Source: an uncultured Acetatifactor sp. (lineage in GTDB: Bacteria > Bacillota > Clostridia > Lachnospirales > Lachnospiraceae). Taken from it: a stretch of 29,199 nucleotides of DNA. The notes beneath the pieces were generated by a model that worked only from the letters and a program-made list of their open reading frames with translations, searched no databases and was not told the origin of the DNA. How positions within the stretch are numbered: position 1 is the stretch's first letter; the number at the start of each line of letters is the position of its first letter. The stretch lies in NCBI GenBank assembly GCA_910589655.1, contig CAJUTJ010000123.1:1-29199 (forward strand), given 5' to 3'. A program made the position numbers and the translations under genes. This document shows positions 1 through 8,000 of the stretch, in pieces.

Positions 1-102
1 CAGTATTTTGGCATTTTTCCCTTCCTTGAATTCCTACAGCTCTATGCAGAATGCACTTTAGAAGTACGACGACTTCTTGATCCTATCCTGGCTAAAGTAT
101 AG
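1..102 (+). CDS. 3' end of an unidentified protein gene (partial)
   Basis: Frame 1 is open from the window edge to a TAG at 100-102 and gives 33 codons, ending in ...RRLLDPILAKV. The 5' part lies outside the window, so no function can be given. The main support for a real gene is position: a strong stem-loop starts two bases after the stop codon, where a transcription terminator would be expected. The residue mix (F, L, R, E) is protein-like, but the piece is short and a chance open frame cannot be excluded. No family motif is visible. Confidence 0.35.
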   Translation, partial: QYFGIFPFLEFLQLYAECTLEVRRLLDPILAKV

Positions 103-103
103 C

Positions 104-131
104 AGGCTTTTGGGGAAATTCCCAAAAGCCT
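104..131 (+). terminator. stem-loop after the partial gene
   Basis: A perfect 11-bp stem, AGGCTTTTGGG (104-114) with CCCAAAAGCCT (121-131), closes a 6-base loop. It begins just after the TAG at 100-102. The downstream T-tract is weak (TTTT at 141-144), so termination is inferred mostly from position and stem strength. Confidence 0.55.
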
Positions 132-170
132 AATTGAAGATTTTACATGATTATTTTCTATAGCAATTAC

Positions 171-278
171 GTTACTGTTCACTCCGTTCACAGCAACCTA
201 TGCACGCAATCCTGTCTCGGGTTTGTCACGCAAAATCAGCGTGAAAACACCTCGCGGTGACAGCGAGTGAACAGTAAC
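171..278. repeat. palindromic intergenic element, copy A1
   Basis: The outer arms are a perfect 14-bp inverted repeat: GTTACTGTTCACTC (171-184) and its complement at 265-278. Inside is a smaller hairpin, CACGC (227-231) with GCGTG (239-243). The interior shares ordered short blocks (ATGCACRCAA, TGTCTCG, CGCAAAATC, TCGCGG) with the element at 626-763 read on the other strand, so the two look like diverged copies of one family. No protein is encoded. It could be a MITE-like relic or a structured RNA or DNA element. Confidence 0.55.
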
Positions 279-563
279 TCAATTACATATCTGCACAAAT
301 ATGCTTACCGACACTGCAATGCATTTTTGAAAGCTCTTTCTGATGATTCTGCAAAAAGCTTTTTGTCAAATAGGTTCAAGCATACGACATATATCCCACA
401 AATTATGTGCCACTGACGGATAATCAGCAGCAAAACATAGCGTTTTACGCTGAGGAGGCGAGTGAAATATCAGATTCCGCTCTGCCATCATGGAATTTGT
501 GGCGCTTCGGCACAAATTCGTTCAAATGTACTGTCTTACTATGGTATTTACTATAGCGCGCAT
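279..563. other. intergenic stretch between two palindromic elements, no confident gene
   Basis: I find no confident gene here. Two short + strand frames exist: one from GTG 267 running about 50 codons, and one from GTG 462 with GAGGAGG three bases upstream that runs through the terminator at 564-594. Neither resembles a family I know, and the second is inconsistent with the terminator. The stretch could be a gene relic or encode a small RNA ending at 594. Confidence 0.3.
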
Positions 564-594
564 ACCTTGATACCCTATGTCAAGGTTTCTTTTT
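564..594 (+). terminator. rho-independent terminator, + strand
   Basis: The stem ACCTTGA (564-570) with TCAAGGT (580-586) is followed by TTTCTTTTT (586-594), the classic intrinsic terminator layout on the + strand. No annotated + strand gene ends close upstream, so it either serves an unrecognised transcript from 279-563 or is a relic. Confidence 0.55.
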
Positions 595-625
595 CAGTTA
601 TTTTTTATTTGTGCAGTAAAAATCT

Positions 626-763
626 GTAACAGTTCAGACACCCCTCCCGCGAAGTCAAAATCGCGTCTCTATGCGATTTTGCGAGACATGCGGGCGCCAA
701 AACGCATTCTTTCCGCGTTTTGTGTGCATTCTTGTAACGGTTCAGTGCCCTGTCTGAACTGTT
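626..763. repeat. palindromic intergenic element, copy A2 (opposite orientation to A1)
   Basis: The outer arms are a perfect 15-bp inverted repeat: GTAACAGTTCAGACA (626-640) with its complement at 749-763. Inside are two further 8-bp hairpins, AAAATCGC with GCGATTTT and CAAAACGC with GCGTTTTG. A second outer-type arm (GTAACGGTTCAG, 732-743) can also pair with 752-763, with one G-T pair. Read on the - strand, it shares ordered blocks with 171-278. Confidence 0.55.
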
Positions 764-896
764 ACAAAAATCTTCTTAAATTCTTTTGTTTTCTAATCCC
801 GAATCTCCCTTTTCGGAAAAATTGAATTGCCCCTGCGCGTCATTCCTTCTCTGTCCGGCAGAAACGGGAACGCACACAAGTGGGACATGCATGCCG

Positions 897-3860
897 TCAA
901 AAACGTATTTTATGGAATCCCTTTTCCTCCTTCGGAAAGTCCTCCCGCATACGGCGTCCGGCATCCTCCACCGCCTCCCGGAATCCTTGGGCGGACAGGC
1001 GCAAAGCCCCCTCTCCCCAGATAATCATCTGTACCAGCCCGTCGGAAGTGGCCACGGTAACTTTTGCTTTTCCCGCCATTTTGTGTACGGTTTTTTCTAT
1101 ATATTGATCCGCGGTCTCAGCCTCCTTCGTATATACCACATAGATATTGTGATACTTTACCACAGAGCCGGGATTTCCCTTCACCTTATAGGCATCAAAA
1201 ACCAGTATCAGAGTGCCTCCCTGATATCCCTGATAATTACTGCAAATATCCATAAGCCGGTCTCTGGCGCTGTCAATGTTCACCTCCGACAGGCTTCGCA
1301 GCTCATCCCATGCAAAAATAATATTGTATCCGTCCACCAGCAGATATTCTTCCTTCTTTTCCACAGGCCGCAGCTTATACTTCCGGGATTCGGCTTCTTT
1401 TTCCTTCTGCCGCTCCTGCCCGCCATAGACGACGCTCCCCGTATTCCTGCCATGATATCGGTAGGGTTCATAATCCTGTTTGCCCTTACCGTAGGTACGC
1501 ATGAAAATTTCCTCTATTTCCTCCTGTGTGATATAATTTGAACCGCTGTCGTTATCCTTGGGCTTCCCCTTCGGCCGCCGTCCAACCGCCCCTTGCGTAC
1601 CGTTTCTATCTCTTACTCCATTCCCGCCTGATGAATTTCCCGCTTGTGCCGCGCCTTCCGTCCATGATGGGGTTCCCGCCTCCCCCGCGCCTTCCGTCCA
1701 TGATGGGGTTCCCGCCTCCCCCGCGCCTTCCGTCCATGATGGGGTTCCTGCCTCCCCCACGCCTTCCGTCCATGATGGGGTTCCTGCCTCCCCCACGCCG
1801 TCCGTCCATGATGGGGTTCCTGCCTCCCCCGCGCCCTTCATCCATAATGGGGTTCCCGCCTCCCCCGCGCCTTCCATCCATGTCGGGGAAGAAGTCCTCC
1901 GGCCACTCTCCACATGGGCGTATTCCGGTACTTGCCGCCAGTCCACCAAGAATCCCGCACCATGGGCGCAGAATACGGAAGAAGAGGGATTCCCCAAGTC
2001 GCTGTCAGGGTCATATCCCATCCTCTCCAACACTTCCTCCGTGTTATGGCAAGGCTCATATCCTTTTAAAACGCAGGAGAATCTGCCGTGGCCTCTGGTG
2101 TAGGCATTGACCTCCCTCTGGTAACCGCCTGCCTCCGCTGCCGGCACACTGCCCGTCAAGATGCTGCGGTCTCCTTCCGTCACGGGACCGTCAAAGCTGC
2201 CGTGCATTTTCTGTATATCCGACATGGCTCTGCCCAGCTGTTCAGAAGGCACCTCCAGCGTATAAGAAAACACCGGCTCCAGCAGAATACTGTCACATTG
2301 CATCAGCCCCTGACGCAGCGCCCTGTAAGTGGCCTGCCGAAAGTCGCCTCCTTCCGTATGTTTCAGATGCGCCCGCCCGGCAATCAACGTAATCCGCATA
2401 TCCGTAATGGGAGATCCTGTGAGCACACCCAAATGAGTCTTTTCCTCCAAATGAGTCAACACCAGCCGCTGCCAGTTGATATCCAGATCATCCACACTAC
2501 AGGCAGAAGCAAACTGCAGACCGCTGCCCCGCTCTCCCGGCTCCAACAACAGATGAACTTCCGCATAATGACGCAAGGGTTCGAAATGACCGATACCCTC
2601 CGCCGGAGAAGAAATGGTTTCCTTGTATACGATACCGCCCTCTCCAAATTCCGCCTCCAGCCCAAACCGTTCCGAAAGCAGACTTTTCAAGACATCAATT
2701 TGAATGTCACCCATAACCTGTACATGAATTTCTCCCGGCAATTCCTTCCAAACCACTTGAAGCAGCGGCTCTTCCTCCTCCAGAAGGCGCAGCTGCCCCA
2801 GTGCTTTCACCGGATCGGCCCCCTCCGGAAGAATCAGCCGATAGGCAAGCACCGGAACCAGAACAGGCTGGCTGACGCCTCTCTCAAAGCCCAGACCCTG
2901 TCCCACAAATGTCTTCTTTAATCCGGTTACGGCACAGACGCCGCCTGCTTCCATACTGTCCGCGGTTTCATAGCCCGCTCCGCCGTAGATTCTAATCTGA
3001 TCCGCCTTCTCCTCCCAAACCTCTTCGCCCGCCTCGGCGCCGGCTCTGTTATCCACTGTCATTTTTACTTTCAGGACACCGCCCGTAACCTTTAAATGCG
3101 TCAGTCTGTTGCCCGCCGCATCTCTGGAAATCTTATAGACCCTTGCCCCAAATTCCGTCCCGTATTGAGGAATCACAGCCAAGAGCCGAATCCCCTCCAG
3201 CAGCTCCCTTACCCCTTGCAAATGCAGCGCCGCACCGAAAAAACAGGGAAATGCCCTACGCTCCCGGACAGCCCTGCCGACGGACTCCGGAGAAAGCCTG
3301 CCTGTCTCCAAATACTCTTCCATCAGCTCTTCGCTGCACATGGCGAGATTTTCCGAAGCTTCCCCGCCGCTTTCCAAAATATCCGGAGAAAACTCCACAC
3401 AGCCTTCGTCCAGACGCCGCTGCAATTCCGGAAGAAGCCGCTCCCTTTCCGCCCCCGGCTGGTCCATTTTATTGATAAACAAAATAACGGGAATACGATA
3501 TTCTTCCAGCAGCCTCCAGAGTGTCCTGACATGTCCCTGAATCCCGTCCACCCCGCTGATTACAAGAATACAGTAATCCATCACCTGAAGAGTTCTTTCC
3601 ATTTCTGCGCTGAAGTCCACATGCCCCGGCGTATCCAGAAGCGTAATATCCAACCCTTCCCAGTTCAGCTGCGCTTGTTTGGAAAAAATGGTAATGCCTC
3701 TGGCTCTCTCCAGCGAAAAATTATCCAGAAGCGTATTCTTATGATCAACCCTCCCCAACTTCCGCAGCTTTCCGCAGGTATACAGCATTCCTTCCGCCAG
3801 CGTAGTTTTCCCCGCATCCACATGGGCACATATTCCGATTACAAGCTTGTTGTTCCGCAT
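897..3860 (-). CDS. TetM-like ribosomal GTPase fused to a Rae1/YacP-type NYN domain
   Basis: 987 residues against about 640 for TetM/TetO. Residues 1-640 are an EF-G/TetM-type translational GTPase: P-loop AHVDAGKT (12-19), RGITI (54-58), DTPGH (76-80), NKMD (130-133), then EF-G-like domains. The domain IV tip reads HTEGGDF (501-507), where TetM has a Tyr-Ser-Pro-Val stretch that displaces tetracycline, so I would not assume drug resistance. Residues 659-737 are seven 12-residue repeats (SWTEGAGEAGTP type). Residues 839-970 match the NYN fold of YacP/Rae1, with YLLVDGYNII, VFDAY, ETADQYIE and ATSDG; likely metal aspartates are D843, D889, D918 and D940. B. subtilis Rae1 is a ribosome-dependent A-site mRNA endonuclease. 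The ATG at 3860 is chosen because GAAAGGAAA precedes it and the GTPase N-terminus begins there; an in-frame ATG at 3911 lies in a repeat. The role is inferred: ribosome rescue, mRNA quality control or antibiotic protection. Confidence 0.9.
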   Translation of the reverse strand: MRNNKLVIGICAHVDAGKTTLAEGMLYTCGKLRKLGRVDHKNTLLDNFSLERARGITIFSKQAQLNWEGLDITLLDTPGHVDFSAEMERTLQVMDYCILVISGVDGIQGHVRTLWRLLEEYRIPVILFINKMDQPGAERERLLPELQRRLDEGCVEFSPDILESGGEASENLAMCSEELMEEYLETGRLSPESVGRAVRERRAFPCFFGAALHLQGVRELLEGIRLLAVIPQYGTEFGARVYKISRDAAGNRLTHLKVTGGVLKVKMTVDNRAGAEAGEEVWEEKADQIRIYGGAGYETADSMEAGGVCAVTGLKKTFVGQGLGFERGVSQPVLVPVLAYRLILPEGADPVKALGQLRLLEEEEPLLQVVWKELPGEIHVQVMGDIQIDVLKSLLSERFGLEAEFGEGGIVYKETISSPAEGIGHFEPLRHYAEVHLLLEPGERGSGLQFASACSVDDLDINWQRLVLTHLEEKTHLGVLTGSPITDMRITLIAGRAHLKHTEGGDFRQATYRALRQGLMQCDSILLEPVFSYTLEVPSEQLGRAMSDIQKMHGSFDGPVTEGDRSILTGSVPAAEAGGYQREVNAYTRGHGRFSCVLKGYEPCHNTEEVLERMGYDPDSDLGNPSSSVFCAHGAGFLVDWRQVPEYAHVESGRRTSSPTWMEGAGEAGTPLWMKGAGEAGTPSWTDGVGEAGTPSWTEGVGEAGTPSWTEGAGEAGTPSWTEGAGEAGTPSWTEGAAQAGNSSGGNGVRDRNGTQGAVGRRPKGKPKDNDSGSNYITQEEIEEIFMRTYGKGKQDYEPYRYHGRNTGSVVYGGQERQKEKEAESRKYKLRPVEKKEEYLLVDGYNIIFAWDELRSLSEVNIDSARDRLMDICSNYQGYQGGTLILVFDAYKVKGNPGSVVKYHNIYVVYTKEAETADQYIEKTVHKMAGKAKVTVATSDGLVQMIIWGEGALRLSAQGFREAVEDAGRRMREDFPKEEKGFHKIRF
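1651..1890 (-). repeat. 36-bp in-frame tandem repeat (about 7 units)
   Basis: The block TCCATGATGG recurs every 36 bases from 1661 (1697, 1733, 1769, 1805), with variants at 1841 and 1877. The period is a multiple of three and encodes 12-residue units rich in Gly, Glu, Ala, Ser, Thr and Trp, in the linker between the GTPase and NYN parts of the host gene. Inner units are nearly identical and edge units have diverged, as in a minisatellite that changes copy number by slippage or recombination. There are no spacers, so it is not CRISPR. Confidence 0.95.
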
Positions 3861-3875
3861 AAATATAGATTTCCT

Positions 3876-4073
3876 TTCACACTTCCAAACATGCCGACGC
3901 AGCCGGCACAAACAGTTTATGAATTACCGCCATCGGCGGCACAAACAATCAACGAATTGGTGCAAGTCCGTAAGAATCGCGCAAGCGATTCTTACGTGTG
4001 AAGAAGCTCTGCTTCGCAGAGCGTGAAATCACTTAGCGAGGTCTTTTCGAGCTTAGTGATTTTCTTCACACTT
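3876..4073. repeat. dispersed hairpin element with TTCACACTT ends, copy B1
   Basis: Bounded by direct repeats TTCACACTT at 3876-3884 and 4065-4073. The + strand order is: a head that reads as MPTQPAQTVYEL...QTINELVQVRKN from ATG 3891; a perfect hairpin GTAAGAATCGC-GCAA-GCGATTCTTAC; a 7-bp hairpin GCTCTGC-TTC-GCAGAGC; and a long stem opening AAATCACT with AGTGATTT. The head contains an internal duplication of its CACAAACA segment. Two further copies lie at 24049-24401. It fills the gap between the GTPase gene (start 3860) and the thiT promoter, whose -35 box overlaps its right end. The short frame has no clear ribosome site, so I do not call it a gene. Confidence 0.75.
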
Positions 4074-4100
4074 GACACCGGTTTACAAAAGACTTATAGT
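4072..4100 (+). promoter_or_regulatory. sigma-A promoter of thiT
   Basis: TTGACA (4072-4077), a 17-base spacer and TATAGT (4095-4100), a near-consensus housekeeping promoter. Transcription would start near 4107, just before the TPP riboswitch. The first two bases of the -35 box are the last two bases of the TTCACACTT end of the upstream repeat. Confidence 0.8.
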
Positions 4101-4111
4101 AAATAAAAATA

Positions 4112-4203
4112 AACCGCTAGGGGAGCACACCGCTGAGATTGGAGAATCCCTACATCTCCTAACCCTCATTACTTGAACCGGATAATACCGGCGTAAGGAA
4201 GCA
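4112..4203 (+). ncRNA. TPP riboswitch (THI element)
   Basis: The conserved THI-box order is present: GGGGAGC, CTGAGATTGGAG, ACCCT, then TTGAACCGGATAATACCGGCGTAAGGAA. Together these form the pyrimidine- and pyrophosphate-sensing arms of the TPP aptamer. It lies between a strong promoter and thiT, so it should lower thiT expression when thiamine pyrophosphate is plentiful. The identification rests on conserved sequence and on the downstream gene. Confidence 0.92.
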
Positions 4204-4237
4204 AAACAGCCTGCAGAATACGCAGGCCAATTGTGCC

Positions 4238-4264
4238 CCTCCTTAGCCAAAAGGAGGATTTTTT
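4238..4264 (+). promoter_or_regulatory. riboswitch expression platform hiding the thiT ribosome site
   Basis: CCTCCTT (4238-4244) pairs perfectly with AAGGAGG (4251-4257), which is itself the ribosome site seven bases before the thiT ATG. The stem is followed by ATTTTTT up to the start codon, so the same hairpin could block ribosomes, end transcription, or both. A second hairpin, GCCTGC with GCAGGC (4209-4227), lies between aptamer and platform and may be the alternative partner. Confidence 0.65.
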
Positions 4265-4954
4265 ATGTCTGATTTTTTTGCAATTCCCACCAATGGAGAA
4301 GAAAGCGCCTTCCGGCTCACCCTTCCCGGCATCATCACCGCAGCCATTTTGATTCTGCTGCTCATTGCTGCCGCGATACTGTTCCGCCAAAAAAAGGGGA
4401 ACGGTGTCAGATTCAAATCGGCGACAAAGCAACTGGTTTTTTCCGGTGTGGCAATGGCTCTGGCATTGGTAACGTCTGAAATCAAATTCGCCCGACTTCC
4501 CTTTGGAGGTTCCGTCACCTTGTTCAGTATGCTCTTTCTGGTCTTAATCGGATATTGGTATGGAGCAAAAGCCGGACTGCTTACCGGTTTTGCTTACGGC
4601 CTACTGCAGTTTGTACTGGATCCGGTATTTTATTCCCCATGGCAGATGATCGTGGATTACCCTTTGGCATTCGGCGCTTTAGGGTTGTCCGGCTTTTTTT
4701 GCGATAAAAAACAAGGGCTTCTACTGGGATATACCGCAGGCGTATTGGGCAGGTATGCCTTCGCTGTCCTGTCCGGCGGCATCTTCTTCGCCGCCTACGC
4801 CCCCACGCAGACTCCCGTAGGTATTCTTACTTACACCCTTGGCTATAATGCTTCCTACATTGCTCCGGAAGCGTTTGTCACTATCCTTCTGTTAGCCGTT
4901 CCAGCCGTAAAAAATGCCTTGGCGCGAGTAAAAAAACTGGCAGTCGAAGCATAA
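4265..4954 (+). CDS. thiT: thiamine-binding S component of an ECF transporter (ThiT)
   Basis: 229-residue membrane protein. ThiT captures thiamine at the cell surface and works with the shared ECF energising module (EcfA, EcfA', EcfT), which is not in this window. ThiT hallmarks are LPFGGSVTLFSMLFLVLIGYWYGAK, YGLLQFVLDP and the WQMIVDYPLAFG motif that contributes to the thiamine pocket, followed by GRYAF and the C-terminal hydrophobic helices. Family members are usually about 180-200 residues. Here about 50 extra N-terminal residues add one hydrophobic segment (roughly 20-41) and a basic patch (RQKKGNGVRFK). The ATG at 4265 follows AGGAGG at ideal spacing. The upstream TPP riboswitch supports the assignment independently. 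Confidence 0.93.
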   Translation: MSDFFAIPTNGEESAFRLTLPGIITAAILILLLIAAAILFRQKKGNGVRFKSATKQLVFSGVAMALALVTSEIKFARLPFGGSVTLFSMLFLVLIGYWYGAKAGLLTGFAYGLLQFVLDPVFYSPWQMIVDYPLAFGALGLSGFFCDKKQGLLLGYTAGVLGRYAFAVLSGGIFFAAYAPTQTPVGILTYTLGYNASYIAPEAFVTILLLAVPAVKNALARVKKLAVEA

Positions 4955-4968
4955 ATGTCAGATAAATG

Positions 4969-5003
4969 CTCTCCGCAGGATATTCGTCACTCTTTGCGGA
5001 GAG
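4969..5003 (+). terminator. stem-loop after thiT
   Basis: CTCTCCGCA (4969-4977) pairs with TGCGGAGAG (4995-5003) around a 17-base loop, 15 bases after the thiT stop. No T-tract follows directly. It probably acts together with the next stem-loop at 5013-5039. Confidence 0.45.
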
Positions 5004-5012
5004 AACACGGAA

Positions 5013-5039
5013 AAAGAGGGAGAACTAAGCACCCTCTTT
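5013..5039. terminator. bidirectional terminator between thiT and the sensor kinase
   Basis: AAAGAGGG (5013-5020) pairs with CCCTCTTT (5032-5039). On the + strand it is followed by CTCCTTTTAT. On the - strand the descending arm runs on into TT, making TTTTT. It sits between the convergent ends of thiT (4954) and the kinase (5046) and can serve both. Confidence 0.7.
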
Positions 5040-5045
5040 CTCCTT

Positions 5046-8000
5046 TTATAAGCCTAAATTTTCTTTCCGTTTCGTCCCCCGTATGGCATTATGCAGCATC
5101 CGGTACAGCTTCTCCACATCCACGGGTTTTGACAGGTATCCGTCCATACCGCATTCCACGGACTTCTTCAGATCTTCGTCAAAAGCATTGGCAGACATGG
5201 CGATAATGGGCAGAGTATGGCAGTCTTGGCGTTCCATGCTGCGGATCGTGCGGGTTGCCTCCAATCCGTCCATCACCGGCATCATAATATCCATTAAAAT
5301 CACATCATAAGTTCCCGGCTCCGTAGAATGGATACGTTCCACCGCCTGAGCGCCATCGTACACGCAATCCACCTGAAATCCACGTTCTTCCAGCAGGCTC
5401 TGTGCAATCTCCGCATTGAGCTCATTATCTTCCACGATCAGAATACGACAGCCTTCAAAGGATATTTCCTCTTCCTGAACTCCCGTTTCAATGCCTTTAC
5501 CGAGCTTCATATGAATGGAAAAGCTGAATGTGCTTCCCAGACCCGGCTCGCTTTCAAGGCAGATACGGCTCCCCATCATCTGAACCAGACGGCCGCTTAT
5601 GGAAAGTCCCAGCCCTGTGCCCTGCTGCTTTGAAGGATCTTTATTGGTTGTCTGTTCAAAGGCCCGGAACACTCTCTTCTGATCCTCCTGAGGGATTCCC
5701 ACACCGTTATCCTGAACCGCAAAATGAACCATTGCTTCCGTATCCGTAGTCTGCATCTCATGTATGGTTAACAGGATTCTGCCCTTTTCCGGTGTAAATT
5801 TCACCGCATTGCCAAGCAGATTAATCAATACCTGACTGATTCGAATCCTGTCTGCGAAAAACCAAGTGTGCTCCAGCTTTATATCCTGCTCAAAAACAAT
5901 ATTTTTTGCCTCTGCCTGAGGCACTATCAGCTCCCTGACCGTATCCACCATCTCATACATGCTGAACTCGGCCGGATCCAATTTCATCTTTCCGCTCTCG
6001 ATCTTAGACATATCCAAGATATCGTTAATCAAGCCCAGCAGGTATCCGGAGGATGACTGTATTTTCTGCAGACAGTCCATGATTCTGTCCTGACTCTGAT
6101 TATTCTGCAGCGCAATAGCCGTCATCCCGATAATGCCGTTCATCGGAGTGCGGATTTCATGGCTCATGCGGGACAGGAAATCCGACTTTGCTTTGCTGGC
6201 AATATCATGCTGTTTCTGATTTAACTGGCTCTGTATGACACTGCCAAGCTCCGCCAGATTATGATTCTCCTCAACATTTTCCGCAAGGAGGGGATCGATT
6301 CCCAAGATACAGATATTGCCCATATAATTTCCGTTGTCATACATCGGCAGTATCACGCCCTGCTGTCCCGGCTCTACATATAAGAAACATTGTATCATCT
6401 TACGCCGGCTGTCTTCCTCAGTGAAATATCTCACCTCCGTCTGCCCCAGCCAATGATAGAAGCTTTCCCTCTCTTCCTCATTATACAGCTTTACGCCCTC
6501 GGCAATGGGTCGTTTGTTCTTATGCCATTGATATTGCAGATAATTGGAATTAAAATCCGCCTTCAACACGGAAACCAGCACGTCATCGACATGGTAATAC
6601 CTGCCGATTTTGCGGAGCATAAGCGACATTTGAGCAGGAAAATCCGCACCCTTTCCAAACAAATTCAATGCCAGAGATACCAAGCTCACATTCTCATTGT
6701 AATCCAGCGAATTAACCTCACGCCCGTAAAGAGCAGGAAGAACCGTATCTTTGTCCTCGGGAATATCTTCATAAAACATGTAGGGCCGCACCGCGCCCGC
6801 AGGCACGGCGTTCTGCGCCAGCATTGCCATACGGATTAATTCTTCGTTTGTCTGCCCTTTCTCCGCACATGCCAATCCGGAACGTACCTCAATGCTAAAG
6901 AGCTCCCTCTGAAATGTCTCATTGATTTTTTCGATCAGTTTCTCTATAAATTCTTCCGCCTGCTGACGGGACTGCCTCTCCAGCCAGAGCACAAACTTAT
7001 CGGCATCCAGCCGGATTTCCAGCGTCCGCCAATCCGTCTCCTCGGTAAGCTCGTGACAGCAGCCTCGTATCAGTCCGCCGATCTCCTCGAGAATCATGTC
7101 ACCGAATACGATTCCGTTCTTTTCATTTGTCTCCTGAAGGCGATCCAGAAACAAATGCACCATATAACCTGTCTGGCGTATTCTGCGGTACTCTTGGAGT
7201 TTCGCCATACCGGTGCTGAACACATAAAAACCGGTAACACCGTCCGTCGTACTTCTTCTGAGCTGCTTTTCCTCCCGCTCCTTCTGTTCCTGAATATTGC
7301 GGATGCTTCCCACCAGCTTCCGGCGCTGGCCGTCCGCATCATATACTGCATTTCCGGAGAAGGCCACCCATTTATAATCGGCTTTTTCCGGCCAGTTTAC
7401 CCGGAATTCTACATTAAGCTTATCCGCCTGACTATGAAACATTTTAATCACAGCCATACGGTCAAATTCGTAAATATACTCAGGATCAATAAATCCGCTT
7501 TCATACTCAACACATTTCCACTGTCCGCTCAAAGTCTTATGATTTACGATATCTAAAGTATGTTCCTGAAAATCATAGGAAAAGAAGGTATCCGTTGCCG
7601 ATTCCACTGCCACCTTGTAACGTTCCTTCTCCACCCGAAGAATATTTTGCGCCTCCTTCTGTCTGTCCGTCAGATTTTTCACTACATCATATAAAGCATC
7701 CACCTCCAGAATGTTGGAAGGCCTGAATTCCCGAAGTCCCGTGCTGCCCCGGCTGATACACTGCATCAACAGCTGCACAGGCTTTGTCAAATGCCTTACC
7801 ATAAAGTAGATACCGATCACACCGAAAATAAGACCGATAAAAATGGCAAGAACCATCCATACATATAACTGACGGCTCAGCCCGAAAAGATCTTTTTCCG
7901 TCTTCAACCCCAGAAACACCCATTCCGTATTCTCATAGGGCACGTTGTTACTGTACAGCCTCATGGGACAGACCACCGCAAAAATGTGCTGGTCATCATC

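Noticed and set aside
462..625. Short gene from GTG 462 preceded by GAGGAGG
   Set aside because: The ribosome site is only three bases from the start, the frame runs through an intrinsic terminator, and no family is recognised.
1651..1890. 36-bp period resembling a CRISPR array
   Set aside because: Units are contiguous without spacers and keep the reading frame of the GTPase gene.
1538..2110. Long + strand frames rich in Pro opposite the GTPase repeats
   Set aside because: They are antisense shadows kept open by the repeat composition, with no ribosome site or family motif.
897..3860. Calling the gene tet(M) or another named resistance gene
   Set aside because: The tip loop lacks the TetM Tyr-Ser-Pro-Val stretch, and the protein carries an extra linker and NYN domain. 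Resistance is not supported by sequence alone.
3891..4001. Short frame MPTQPAQTVYEL... as a real gene, perhaps a relic of ribosomal protein S12, which also begins MPT and has a QLVRKGR stretch
   Set aside because: No ribosome site precedes it, the similarity is only a few residues, and it lies inside a hairpin repeat.
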